A stretch of 64,000 nt of DNA from Pseudomonas sp. PB106 (GTDB lineage: Bacteria > Pseudomonadota > Gammaproteobacteria > Pseudomonadales > Pseudomonadaceae), in assembly GCF_009764645.1 (NCBI RefSeq), contig NZ_RWIM01000061.1, forward strand, positions 37,869 to 101,868, read 5' to 3'. The translations under genes and the position numbers were made by a program. A model generated the notes under the pieces. That model saw only the letters and a program-made list of their open reading frames with translations. It was not told the DNA's origin and ran no database searches. Below, piece after piece: positions 51,800 through 59,316 of the stretch (its first letter is position 1; each line of letters begins with the position of its first letter).

Positions 51800-52651
51800 A
51801 TGTTCGACGCTTTGCTGCTCAAGACTTTCGTGGCTGTCGTCGATGAAGACGGCTTCAGTCGTGCCGCCGAAAAACTGCACCTGACGCAATCGGCTGTCAG
51901 CGGGCATCTGCGACGGCTGGAGGAACAGGTCGGCAAACCGCTGCTCAAGCGCACCACTCGTTCTCAGCAACTCACGGCCGACGGTGAACGCCTGATGGGT
52001 TATGCGCGAACGATTCTGGCGCTGAACCGCGATGCCTGGGCGCAGCTGACGCGCACATCATTTCAGGGCCGTGTGCGAGTGGGTGTTTCCGAGGATTTTG
52101 TCGAGGCGCGTCTGTTGCGCGCACTGCAGGATTGCGCGGCGCAGCATCCCGGTATGGAAATCGATGTGCAGGTGAATATTCCCGGAACATTGCTCAGCCA
52201 GATGCAGCAGGGCAACCTGGAAATGGTCATCGGCTCTCTGTGTGAAACCGCTGATTCGGGGCGGTTGCTCTGGCAGGAGCCGCTGGTGTGGGCGTGGGCG
52301 GCACAACCGTTCACGCAGCTGCCGACGCCGCTGCCGTTGGCGCTGTTCCCTGAGCCGTGCCCGTATCGCGAGGCGGCGCTGACTCGCTTGGCCCATTCCG
52401 GTATCACGCCGCGTACGGCTATGCTCTGTTCCAGCACCGCAGGGTTGCGCGCAGCGGCGCTGTCGGGATTTGCCGTCGCACCGATGCCGTTGAGTCAACT
52501 GGGCCTGGGGCTGGTGGCACTGGGTGCGGAACATGGCTTGCCGGCGTTGCCGGATGCGCAGTTCCGCTTGTTCACTGCGGCTCACGCCGACCCGCAAATG
52601 ATCGAAGCGGTTTCTCAGGCGATCTTCGATTTTTGTGCGGCGCGACGGTGA
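51800..52651 (+). CDS. LysR-family transcriptional regulator
   Basis: This 283-residue regulator has an N-terminal winged helix (LLKTFVAVVDEDGFSRAAEKLHLTQSAVSGHLRRLEEQVG) and a C-terminal effector-binding domain (GRVRVGVSEDF onward). It lies divergent to azoR with a short, AT-rich gap (51713-51799) that probably holds its operators. It most likely controls azoR; the inducer is unknown. No clear ribosome-binding site precedes the ATG. Confidence 0.88.
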   Translation: MFDALLLKTFVAVVDEDGFSRAAEKLHLTQSAVSGHLRRLEEQVGKPLLKRTTRSQQLTADGERLMGYARTILALNRDAWAQLTRTSFQGRVRVGVSEDFVEARLLRALQDCAAQHPGMEIDVQVNIPGTLLSQMQQGNLEMVIGSLCETADSGRLLWQEPLVWAWAAQPFTQLPTPLPLALFPEPCPYREAALTRLAHSGITPRTAMLCSSTAGLRAAALSGFAVAPMPLSQLGLGLVALGAEHGLPALPDAQFRLFTAAHADPQMIEAVSQAIFDFCAARR

Positions 52652-52660
52652 TCGTGGGAG

Positions 52661-53131
52661 CTACAAGCCGAGACCTTCCTGCACCGCCAACAACAGATTG
52701 TTTTCCGTCAGCGCAATGGCATCCAACTGCTGTCCGGTTTCAATCGACTGCATCCACCAATGGCTCTCCCCGTGTTCATCCACGGTGCGCAACAAATAAG
52801 TGTCGGTGGCTGAAGGATAGATTTGCACGCGTCCGGCGCCATCCTCGGTAAACCGTGCGATGGGATCAAATGTCAGGCTTTGATGATTGGCTTCGATCAC
52901 CAGTTGATCGATGGCGTAATCATGGCTTTCGCCATCGGGCGAGGTTTCGCAAACGTGGGTCGGGTTGCGGCGAATTTTCAGGCCGACTTCGGTGACCGGT
53001 TGCAGCCACGCCTCGATGCGGTGGTACAGGTCGTAGACCTGCGCCGGCCAGCAATCGATCTCCAGCGCCGCGTCCGCGTGGGTGTGCCGGGTTTGTTTGA
53101 GTTTGGCGGCGAGTTCGTCTGCTTTACTCAT
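52661..53131 (-). CDS. Hypothetical cytosolic protein
   Basis: This 156-residue protein lacks a signal peptide and membrane segments. It starts with a charged helix (KADELAAKLKQTRHTHADAALEI), followed by YDLYHRIEAWLQPV and a beta-rich half (ANHQSLTFDPIARF, YLLRTVDEHGESHWWMQS). I recognise no family. AGGGA lies upstream of the ATG. It is flanked by the convergent LysR gene and the divergent RNase T2 gene. Confidence 0.7.
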   Translation of the reverse strand: MSKADELAAKLKQTRHTHADAALEIDCWPAQVYDLYHRIEAWLQPVTEVGLKIRRNPTHVCETSPDGESHDYAIDQLVIEANHQSLTFDPIARFTEDGAGRVQIYPSATDTYLLRTVDEHGESHWWMQSIETGQQLDAIALTENNLLLAVQEGLGL

Positions 53132-53297
53132 TTCGGATCCCTGTTGTTTGATGTCTGCCTGTTAATCGTAGACCGTTCAACGGCGTGCGGCCTTGCCTTG
53201 CGTCATGCGCTTGCAACACAAGCGTGGCGAAATCAGCGCTGGCCAAGTCTGGCCGGGATCGAAAACCACGGACGCAGGCGTCCCAAGGAGCGGGTGG

Positions 53298-53957
53298 ATG
53301 AAAAAGCTGTTTACAATTTTGGCAGTGATCGCGCTGACGGTCGGTAGCATCGGCTTGAGTTCGGCGCGCCAGTCGCAGTCGGGCAAAGCGGAATCGGTGA
53401 CAGGGGTGTTCGATTATTACCTGCTGACGCTGTCGTGGTCGCCGACGTTTTGTTTGACCCACAAGGATGACGCGCAGTGTTCCGGCAAGGGTTACGGCTT
53501 CGTGCTGCATGGTCTGTGGCCGCAATACGCCAAGGGCGGCTGGCCAGAATCCTGCCCGCCGCTGACCACGCTGAACGCGGCGGAAACCAGCAAAGGCCTG
53601 ACACTGTTCCCGACCAAAAAACTGCTCGATCACGAATGGTCGAAACACGGCACTTGCAGCGGTCTGGGCGCGATGGGCTATCTGGATGAAGCGGACAAGG
53701 CCGTCGCTGCCGTGAAAGTCCCGCAGGAACTGCAACCGTTCAGCTCCTCGTATTATTTCGAAGCCGAGGAAATCGCCGACCTGTTCCGCAAGGCCAACCC
53801 CGGCATTCCGGCCGACGGTATCGCAGTGATCTGCAGCGGCCCTGAGCTGTCGGAAGTGCGCGTGTGCATGGGCAAGGATCTGCAGTTCGGCGCGTGCGGC
53901 AAAGGTGTGAAAACCCAGTGCCGGGCGGGGGATATTCGGGTGCCGCCGTCGCGGTGA
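53298..53957 (+). CDS. Secreted ribonuclease T2
   Basis: This 219-residue RNase cleaves RNA by 2',3'-cyclic phosphate formation in the periplasm or outside the cell. A signal peptide covers about the first 23 residues. The two catalytic segments are HGLWPQ (His71) and HEWSKHGTC (His112, Glu113, Lys116, His117). Several cysteines fit the family disulphides. The ATG at 53298 has GGAG upstream; the frame is open back to 53193 but the extra part is not a signal sequence. A strong terminator follows. Confidence 0.92.
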   Translation: MKKLFTILAVIALTVGSIGLSSARQSQSGKAESVTGVFDYYLLTLSWSPTFCLTHKDDAQCSGKGYGFVLHGLWPQYAKGGWPESCPPLTTLNAAETSKGLTLFPTKKLLDHEWSKHGTCSGLGAMGYLDEADKAVAAVKVPQELQPFSSSYYFEAEEIADLFRKANPGIPADGIAVICSGPELSEVRVCMGKDLQFGACGKGVKTQCRAGDIRVPPSR

Positions 53958-53984
53958 TGTGAGCGGCTCGTGCGGATATAAAAC

Positions 53985-54011
53985 AGGCGCCTGAGGAGGC
54001 GCCTTTTTTTT
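53985..54011 (+). terminator. Intrinsic terminator after the RNase T2 gene
   Basis: AGGCGCCT repeated as an inverted pair around GAGG, then eight T. Confidence 0.9.
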
Positions 54012-54095
54012 GCCTGAAGGTTTGAAGCGTTTTGCGAATTCACGCATGCTTGCGCCCCCAAAAGGATGACCACGCAATATCGCAAGGAGCTGTTC

Positions 54096-54593
54096 ATGAG
54101 CGGAAAACCCGCTGCCCGCGTCACCGATCCAACCGCCTGCCCACTGCCTGGGCATGGCACCAATCCGATTGTCAGTGGCTCGCCGAATGTGAATTTCGAC
54201 GGTCTGGCGGCTGCGCGAATGACTGACAAATCCGCCTGTGGCAGCCCGATCACCGGCGCTGTTGCTTCGACGGTCTTTATCAACGGTCTGAATGCCGCGA
54301 CGTTGGACAGCACCGGTGGCCATGGCAATGTCGTTATCGGTGGATCAGGCACGGTCATCATTGGAGATACGGTGACAGTGGCGCCCTTCAGTGGTTTGTT
54401 GCCAATGCCGGTGCACTTCACTGACAAGTTGAAACTGGTCAATGACGTTACCGGTGAGCCGATGCCAGATCATCCCTACGTAATCCAGCGCGCAGATGGC
54501 CGACTGGAACATGGGGTGTCTGACGTAAACGGGTTCACTCACGAAGTCAGCTCGCACTTGCCTGAAACCATCAAGTTGTTTTTGGAAGAGTGA
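54096..54593 (+). CDS. PAAR-domain protein with C-terminal extension (T6SS tip)
   Basis: PAAR proteins cap the VgrG spike of type VI secretion systems and carry effectors. This one has 165 residues. Residues ~1-100 form the PAAR domain (KPAARVTDPTACPLPGHG, FDGLAAARMTDKSACG, GNVVIGGSGTVIIGDT). Residues ~107-165 form a separate small domain (KLKLVNDVTGEPMPDHPYVIQ..., GVSDVNGFTHEV) with a transthyretin-like, beta-rich look; it may bind the next gene's product. AAGGAG precedes the ATG at 54096. No other T6SS structural gene is in the window. Confidence 0.85.
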   Translation: MSGKPAARVTDPTACPLPGHGTNPIVSGSPNVNFDGLAAARMTDKSACGSPITGAVASTVFINGLNAATLDSTGGHGNVVIGGSGTVIIGDTVTVAPFSGLLPMPVHFTDKLKLVNDVTGEPMPDHPYVIQRADGRLEHGVSDVNGFTHEVSSHLPETIKLFLEE

Positions 54594-54596
54594 GAT

Positions 54597-55325
54597 ATGG
54601 CGGCTGAAACGGTAACGTGCGCGAAGGGCAACAATTACAAGCTTCACACGGAGCATGCGCTGACGGATAAGAAGGATGTCAGTGACAAGGCTGTGCCGGT
54701 GGAAAGCACCAAGGCGGTTGTGATTTTTATTGGTGGGGCGGGCGATAAAGAGAGTTATTACTTTTCGGGGCCTTATGAAAACATCCAGGATGCACGACGT
54801 ACATTCGATAGGCGCACTGAGGCATTAAAGAGAGAAGGGAAATATAAATCGGATTGGTTGGGTTACAACGAAGTCAGAGGGAAGCAAGATATTCAGCGGC
54901 ATGTGCTAAGTCTGATTCCATATAAAAGCTGCCCCGTCTATATCGTGGGCCACAGCCTCGGCGGCTGGAATGGTGCTCACCTGTCCAAAATAATGTCGGA
55001 TTGGGGTTACAGGGTTCAAATGCTGATTACTTTGGACCCTGTGGGTGAAGGGGCTCTAGTGTGGCTGGGCTCAGATATCTATCGCGAACGTCCAGTTCCA
55101 GTTGCGGTTGATTGGATCAATATTAAGGCTGCACCATCCGTGAGAGACCCGTCAGATGGGGTCGCGGACTTCGGGGAAAAGTGGATTATCTCCTGCGGTC
55201 CGTCACTTAACGTAAATATTGATACGAATCATGCGAACGCCTTGGGAATGCTAAACGCCCCTATCGCTGAGGGTAGATCAGCAAGCGATTTGCTGTTTGA
55301 TTCAATCATGAAGGATCTTTCGTAA
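54597..55325 (+). CDS. Putative T6SS lipase effector (GxSxG alpha/beta hydrolase)
   Basis: This 242-residue protein is an alpha/beta hydrolase with the nucleophile elbow VGHSLGGW (Ser120), a likely acid Asp147 in TLDPVG and His212 in TNHANAL. It lacks a signal peptide, as expected for a cargo loaded onto PAAR in the cytosol. It starts 3 bases after the PAAR gene and is followed by a lipoprotein gene, the order of Tle lipase effectors and their immunity proteins. I could not match it to a named Tle family. The gene is AT-richer than the core genes. Membrane phospholipid of rival cells is the probable target. Confidence 0.75.
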   Translation: MAAETVTCAKGNNYKLHTEHALTDKKDVSDKAVPVESTKAVVIFIGGAGDKESYYFSGPYENIQDARRTFDRRTEALKREGKYKSDWLGYNEVRGKQDIQRHVLSLIPYKSCPVYIVGHSLGGWNGAHLSKIMSDWGYRVQMLITLDPVGEGALVWLGSDIYRERPVPVAVDWINIKAAPSVRDPSDGVADFGEKWIISCGPSLNVNIDTNHANALGMLNAPIAEGRSASDLLFDSIMKDLS

Positions 55326-55855
55326 TGTTCAGGTTATTCCTTTGTGTGGCTCTAGCTGTCTGTTCCGGGTGTGCAAAGGACCATTTACAGCCTCCAGCAA
55401 ACTTGAGGTACGTGTCCGTAGATCGGTCGAGTGTCCTTTTGTATGTCATCAAATATCAATCCGATGTCGATGTTTTAGATCTTTTTGGTCGAGGCGAAAG
55501 GCAAGGGATGGCTTCGGGAACGTTGAGGTGCGCATTGGCGGATGACCACGATTTTTCGGTTGGTAAAGCCATTCAGTTTTCTGCGGTGGGATTGGTCGAC
55601 TCTGAAAAACGCGAAAACGGCAGCTCCGAGTACTCCTTTTCGACCAGTACATTTATCACTGAAACCTCCAGCGACCGAAGTTCGGAAAGAGATCTCTCGA
55701 CAACAGAACTCAACCACCTCCTCGCCAACAAACAACAGATCCCCTGCAAAGTCGTCGTCACCGCCTACGGCTACAAACCCTATTACTCAAACACCATGAA
55801 CGTCCCCGTTGCGGATCTGCTGCGGGAAATCAACAAACCCATCACAACTGACTAA
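55325..55855 (+). CDS. Lipoprotein, probable immunity protein for the lipase
   Basis: This 176-residue product has a lipoprotein-like signal ending AVCSGC (Cys16; the -3 position is Cys instead of the usual Leu). The mature domain is beta-rich, with no motif I recognise. Its ATG overlaps the lipase stop (TAATG), so both are made together. Periplasmic lipoprotein immunity is the rule for Tle-type effectors, hence the call; the domain itself gives no direct proof. Confidence 0.65.
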   Translation: MFRLFLCVALAVCSGCAKDHLQPPANLRYVSVDRSSVLLYVIKYQSDVDVLDLFGRGERQGMASGTLRCALADDHDFSVGKAIQFSAVGLVDSEKRENGSSEYSFSTSTFITETSSDRSSERDLSTTELNHLLANKQQIPCKVVVTAYGYKPYYSNTMNVPVADLLREINKPITTD

Positions 55856-56023
55856 CCGCAAAGAGCAAGTCGAAAATAAACCGGCGAACGGTGATCATCC
55901 AATCTCGTTGCGCGCCGATATACCTGGGCGGGAGGGCGCGGTTTGCTCCGTGCATCTCGGTGGGCTACGCTCACAAAACATAAGGGTTTACCCGCTGGCG
56001 CCCTTGTCGTACCTGCCCAGGAC

Positions 56024-57598
56024 ATGCTTTTGCCTATCCCCATTCACGATCCGCAACAGACCCCCGGCACGCTCAAGCGCCTGCCACTTCGCAAAGCGGC
56101 CGTGCTGTTTACCGTTGCGGTGTGTCTGTGTCTGTGCGGTTTGTTGTACCTGCAACTGGAGCAATCGCGACGTCAGGATCTGACGGTGGCGCAGATGGCT
56201 TCGAGCAACCTGACCCGGGCGATGGCGCAGCAGGCCGAGGACACTTTTCTGGCGGCGGACCTGGTGATGAATAGCCTCGTCGACTGGATTCAGGAGGACG
56301 GTTACGGCGCCGGGCAGAAGACGCGCTTACAGAAAACCTTCGCGCGCCGGGTGCAGCAACTCGACCAGTTGCACGGCATGTTTTTCTTCGACCGTGACGG
56401 GCAATGGGTGATTACTTCGTTCCCTGATCTGCCCCGTGGCAACGGCGTGGCCGACCGTGAATATTTCAAATTCCATCAGCAGAACGTTTCGACCCTGGCG
56501 CATATCGGCCCGGCGATTCGCAGTCGCGAGAATGGTGAGTGGATCATCCCGATCTCCAGGCGCGTGAACGACCATGCCGGCAATTTCCAGGGCGTGCTGC
56601 TGGCCGGGATCAAGATGTCGTATTTCGATCAGTTCTTCAAAAGCTTCAGTCTCGATGACAACGGCATCATGTTTCTCGGTCTCACCGACGGCACCTTGCT
56701 TGCCCGCCGACCGTTCGATGAATCGTTGATTGGCAGCTCGCTGGCGAAAGGCGAGATTTATCAGACGTTGCTGCCAAACGCCGCTGCCGGCACCGCCATG
56801 CTCGATTCGTTTGTCGACGGTGTAACGCGTTTGTACGGCTACCGACAGTTGGCGTCGTATCCGCTGGTGGTTTCCGCCGCGACGTCGCGCGACACGATTC
56901 TCAAGGGTTGGAATGACCGTGCGTTTCAGTCCAGCGTGATTGTGGCGTTGCTGATCCTCGGCGTCGGTCTGTTTGGCTGGGTGTTCATTCATCAGGTGCG
57001 CGACGGCGAGCGTATCGAAAAGAACCTGCGCAAGGCGCAGCTCGCGCTGGAGCAGATTGCGACCCATGACAGCCTGACCGGGCTGGCCAACCGGCGCTTG
57101 TTCGAGCGTTCGCTGGAGATCGAGTTTGCCCGAGGCGCACGGCAAGTCAGCCCGGTGAGTTTGATCATGCTCGATATCGACTTCTTCAAACGCTACAACG
57201 ATGCCTACGGGCATGTGGCCGGCGACCAATGTCTGGCGCAAGTCGCGCAGGTGTTGAAGGCCTGTTGTCAGCGCAAGTCTGATCTGGCGGTGCGTTATGG
57301 GGGAGAGGAGTTCGCAGTGTTGTTGCCGGACACCGACATCAACGGCGCACTGGCGATCGCCGGGCAGATCCGCCGCAGTGTGATCGACAAACACATCATC
57401 CACAGTGGCTCGCCGACGGAATATCTCACCGTGAGCCTGGGTTGCTATTCGTTCATTCCGAGCGGCAATGACGACCCTGAAGTGTTCATCAAGCGTGCGG
57501 ATGCAGCGTTGTATCAGGCGAAAAATGCCGGGCGTAATCGGGCGGCTGTCCTATCGCTGGACAGTGGTCTGGCCGAGTTGATGCGCTCCGACCGCTGA
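56024..57598 (+). CDS. Membrane-bound diguanylate cyclase with periplasmic Cache-type sensor
   Basis: This 524-residue protein makes cyclic di-GMP from two GTP. It has helix ~24-44, a periplasmic Cache-like sensor (~50-300; FFFDRDGQWVITSFPD, ADREYFKFHQQN, PISRRVND), helix ~307-327, a short linker, then the GGDEF domain with TGLANRRLFE and active site GGEEF (~426-430). The product-inhibition site RxxD (RKSD) stands five residues before it, so feedback control is probably intact. The start at 56024 is a choice; the frame is open to 55943. Confidence 0.9.
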   Translation: MLLPIPIHDPQQTPGTLKRLPLRKAAVLFTVAVCLCLCGLLYLQLEQSRRQDLTVAQMASSNLTRAMAQQAEDTFLAADLVMNSLVDWIQEDGYGAGQKTRLQKTFARRVQQLDQLHGMFFFDRDGQWVITSFPDLPRGNGVADREYFKFHQQNVSTLAHIGPAIRSRENGEWIIPISRRVNDHAGNFQGVLLAGIKMSYFDQFFKSFSLDDNGIMFLGLTDGTLLARRPFDESLIGSSLAKGEIYQTLLPNAAAGTAMLDSFVDGVTRLYGYRQLASYPLVVSAATSRDTILKGWNDRAFQSSVIVALLILGVGLFGWVFIHQVRDGERIEKNLRKAQLALEQIATHDSLTGLANRRLFERSLEIEFARGARQVSPVSLIMLDIDFFKRYNDAYGHVAGDQCLAQVAQVLKACCQRKSDLAVRYGGEEFAVLLPDTDINGALAIAGQIRRSVIDKHIIHSGSPTEYLTVSLGCYSFIPSGNDDPEVFIKRADAALYQAKNAGRNRAAVLSLDSGLAELMRSDR

Positions 57599-57655
57599 TC
57601 GTCAACCAGCTCCAAAACTTTTGGGTTTCATTCAAGTGTGTGGATGCCGCAGACC

Positions 57656-57747
57656 TTGTGGGAGCTGGCTTGCCAGCGATAGCGTCAGCACAGGCAACAT
57701 CTTTTTGGACTGTCAGACCGCTATCGCTGGCAAGCCAGCTCCCACAG
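57656..57747. repeat. Family I REP doublet (REPIN)
   Basis: Inverted GTGGGAGCTGGCTTGCCAG copies around a ~45-base spacer downstream of the diguanylate cyclase gene. Confidence 0.85.
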
Positions 57748-57818
57748 GGTTCCTCTATGGGCAACATTGTGAACACTTAAATCTGAGGGGGTGTTCACCG
57801 GGGGTGGCTCTTGTTCGT

Positions 57819-58154
57819 TCAGCCGCCTGTGCCACCGCCCGCACCGCCAGTCCCGCCGCCGGCCGATCCGGTGCCACCGCCCGCACCCGAGCCCGAACCG
57901 CTGGCGCCACCGTTAGTGCCGGTGCCCATGTTAGTGCCCGAGTTAGTGCCTGAGCCTGTGCCTGAGCCTGTGCCGCCCGACGTGCTACCACCCGAAGGTG
58001 CGCCTGGCGTGTTGTCAGGTGGCATGGTCGTACTGGTCGGGCCACCGGATTTGGTCCCGGTTGCGTCGGTGCTGTCATTGGCGGCGAAGCTGGCGGCCGA
58101 GGCCGTGGCGAGCAGGCCGGCGAGCAATAATGAAGTGAGTTTGCGCGTCATCAT
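57819..58154 (-). CDS. Secreted Gly/Ser/Thr-rich low-complexity protein
   Basis: This 111-residue protein has a signal peptide (LTSLLLAGLLATASAASFA|AND) and a mature part of almost only Gly, Ser, Thr, Ala, Asn and Pro, with GTGSGTGSG- and GGGTGG-type repeats to the end. The strong third-position G/C over a long frame and GGAGACGG upstream of the start support a real gene. Composition recalls the YjbE-like protein of the polysaccharide locus, but there is no shared motif. It may be an unstructured surface or periplasmic protein. Confidence 0.6.
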   Translation of the reverse strand: MMTRKLTSLLLAGLLATASAASFAANDSTDATGTKSGGPTSTTMPPDNTPGAPSGGSTSGGTGSGTGSGTNSGTNMGTGTNGGASGSGSGAGGGTGSAGGGTGGAGGGTGG

Positions 58155-58232
58155 GATCCGTCTCCAGAAAGGGGATGTACCTGATATTGGTCTGACGCGC
58201 ATAACCCTTGGTGCCGGTCGGCTGACGAGCGG

Positions 58233-58532
58233 TCAGCGGCAGACGGGCTCAGGTGTCGCGCAAGGCTGCGGACACACGCAGCGCTGCAACATCGGAGCGG
58301 AATCGCTGACGGTGTTGAGCACCCGAGGCGTGAGATCAGGCAGATGAGCCTTGTTCTGCTCGCTGACAGCTGTCCACTGCCGCCATTCCACGTGCTGCGC
58401 GGCGATGCCCAGCGGGCCGACCAGCAACAGCAAACCAAGACGGGTGAGGGTTTGTCGTCGGCTGGGAGCTTCCTTGCGCGCGCGGTAGAGGCTGTGGATC
58501 GGCGGGTTCAAGGGCGAGTGGATGACGGTCAT
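58233..58532 (-). CDS. Possible small single-span membrane protein
   Basis: This frame encodes ~99 residues from the ATG at 58532 (MTVIHSPLNPPIHSLYRAR). It has a basic stretch, one hydrophobic segment (LTRLGLLLLVGPLGIAA) and a C-terminal tail with several Cys and Pro. No family recognised. An overlapping frame on the same strand looks like a shadow. It lies just upstream of the Gly-rich gene and could share its transcript. I am not sure it is translated. Confidence 0.4.
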   Translation of the reverse strand: MTVIHSPLNPPIHSLYRARKEAPSRRQTLTRLGLLLLVGPLGIAAQHVEWRQWTAVSEQNKAHLPDLTPRVLNTVSDSAPMLQRCVCPQPCATPEPVCR

Positions 58533-58740
58533 GACGGGCAGATACTCAATGTGGGCATCCGTTGCCTGAGTGCAATTAAGAATTGATCGCATTCTAGTGG
58601 CACTGTTCCAGCGCTGGCAATTACCCAGCGCAACTTTTCTTTGTGCCAGTGGCCTCCTGATCTTCTGGAATATTGGCTATTTGTCGAATCGGGTCCGGGG
58701 ACTAACGTAGTCACACATTCACTTGCTGCCCGGAGCCACC

Positions 58741-59181
58741 ATGAAACCTCGTACCGATTTCTACACCGCTTCCCCTGACGCACTGAAAGCGATGATCGCG
58801 CTGGAAACCGCTGTGTCCAAACTGCCGCTGGAAAAGACCCTGATCGAACTGGTCAAGCTGCGCGCTTCGCAAATCAACGGCTGCGCGTTCTGCATCGACA
58901 TGCACACCACCGATGCGATCAAGGGTGGCGAAACCCCGCGTCGTCTGTTCGCCGTGACCGCTTGGCGTGAAGCGCCGTTCTTCAGCGACCGTGAACGGGC
59001 CGCACTGCTGTGGACTGAATCGCTGACCCAACTGAGCCTGACCCACGCCCCCGACGAAGACTACGACGTCGTCGCGGCGCAGTTCTCGCCCAAGGAAATG
59101 GTCGACCTGACCGTGGCGATCAGCACCATCAACAGCTGGAATCGTCTGGCGGTAGGCTTCCGCAAAACCCCGCAGGCCTGA
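58741..59181 (+). CDS. AhpD-like carboxymuconolactone decarboxylase-family protein
   Basis: This 146-residue protein has the AhpD core: ELVKLRASQINGCAFCIDMHT with the CxxC pair Cys48/Cys51 and His55. Members are small thiol peroxidases or reductants. The late segment VDLTVAISTINSWNRLAVGF is typical of the common pseudomonad stand-alone form. CGGAG lies upstream of the ATG. It is monocistronic and followed by a family III repeat doublet. Confidence 0.88.
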   Translation: MKPRTDFYTASPDALKAMIALETAVSKLPLEKTLIELVKLRASQINGCAFCIDMHTTDAIKGGETPRRLFAVTAWREAPFFSDRERAALLWTESLTQLSLTHAPDEDYDVVAAQFSPKEMVDLTVAISTINSWNRLAVGFRKTPQA

Positions 59182-59202
59182 GCCCTCCCTACACATAACC
59201 CC

Positions 59203-59289
59203 CTGTAGGAGCTGCCGAAGGCTGCGATCTTTTGCTCTTGTCTTTTAAAAACAAAATCAACAGATCGCAGCCTTCGGCAGCTCCTACAG
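59203..59289. repeat. Family III REP doublet
   Basis: Inverted copies of GTAGGAGCTGCCGAAGGCTG around a ~30-base AT-rich spacer, between the convergent AhpD-like and efflux genes. Confidence 0.88.
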
Positions 59290-59316
59290 GGGAATGTGGT
59301 GATGTCGGGATCGGGA

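Noticed and set aside
53124..54323. A 399-codon frame antisense to the RNase T2 and PAAR genes
   Set aside because: It crosses two well-supported genes and a terminator on the other strand; no domain is recognisable.
57755..58078. Ala/Arg/Pro-rich open frames overlapping the Gly-rich gene on both strands
   Set aside because: The GC-rich repeat keeps all frames open. Only the frame with a signal peptide and ribosome-binding site is credible.
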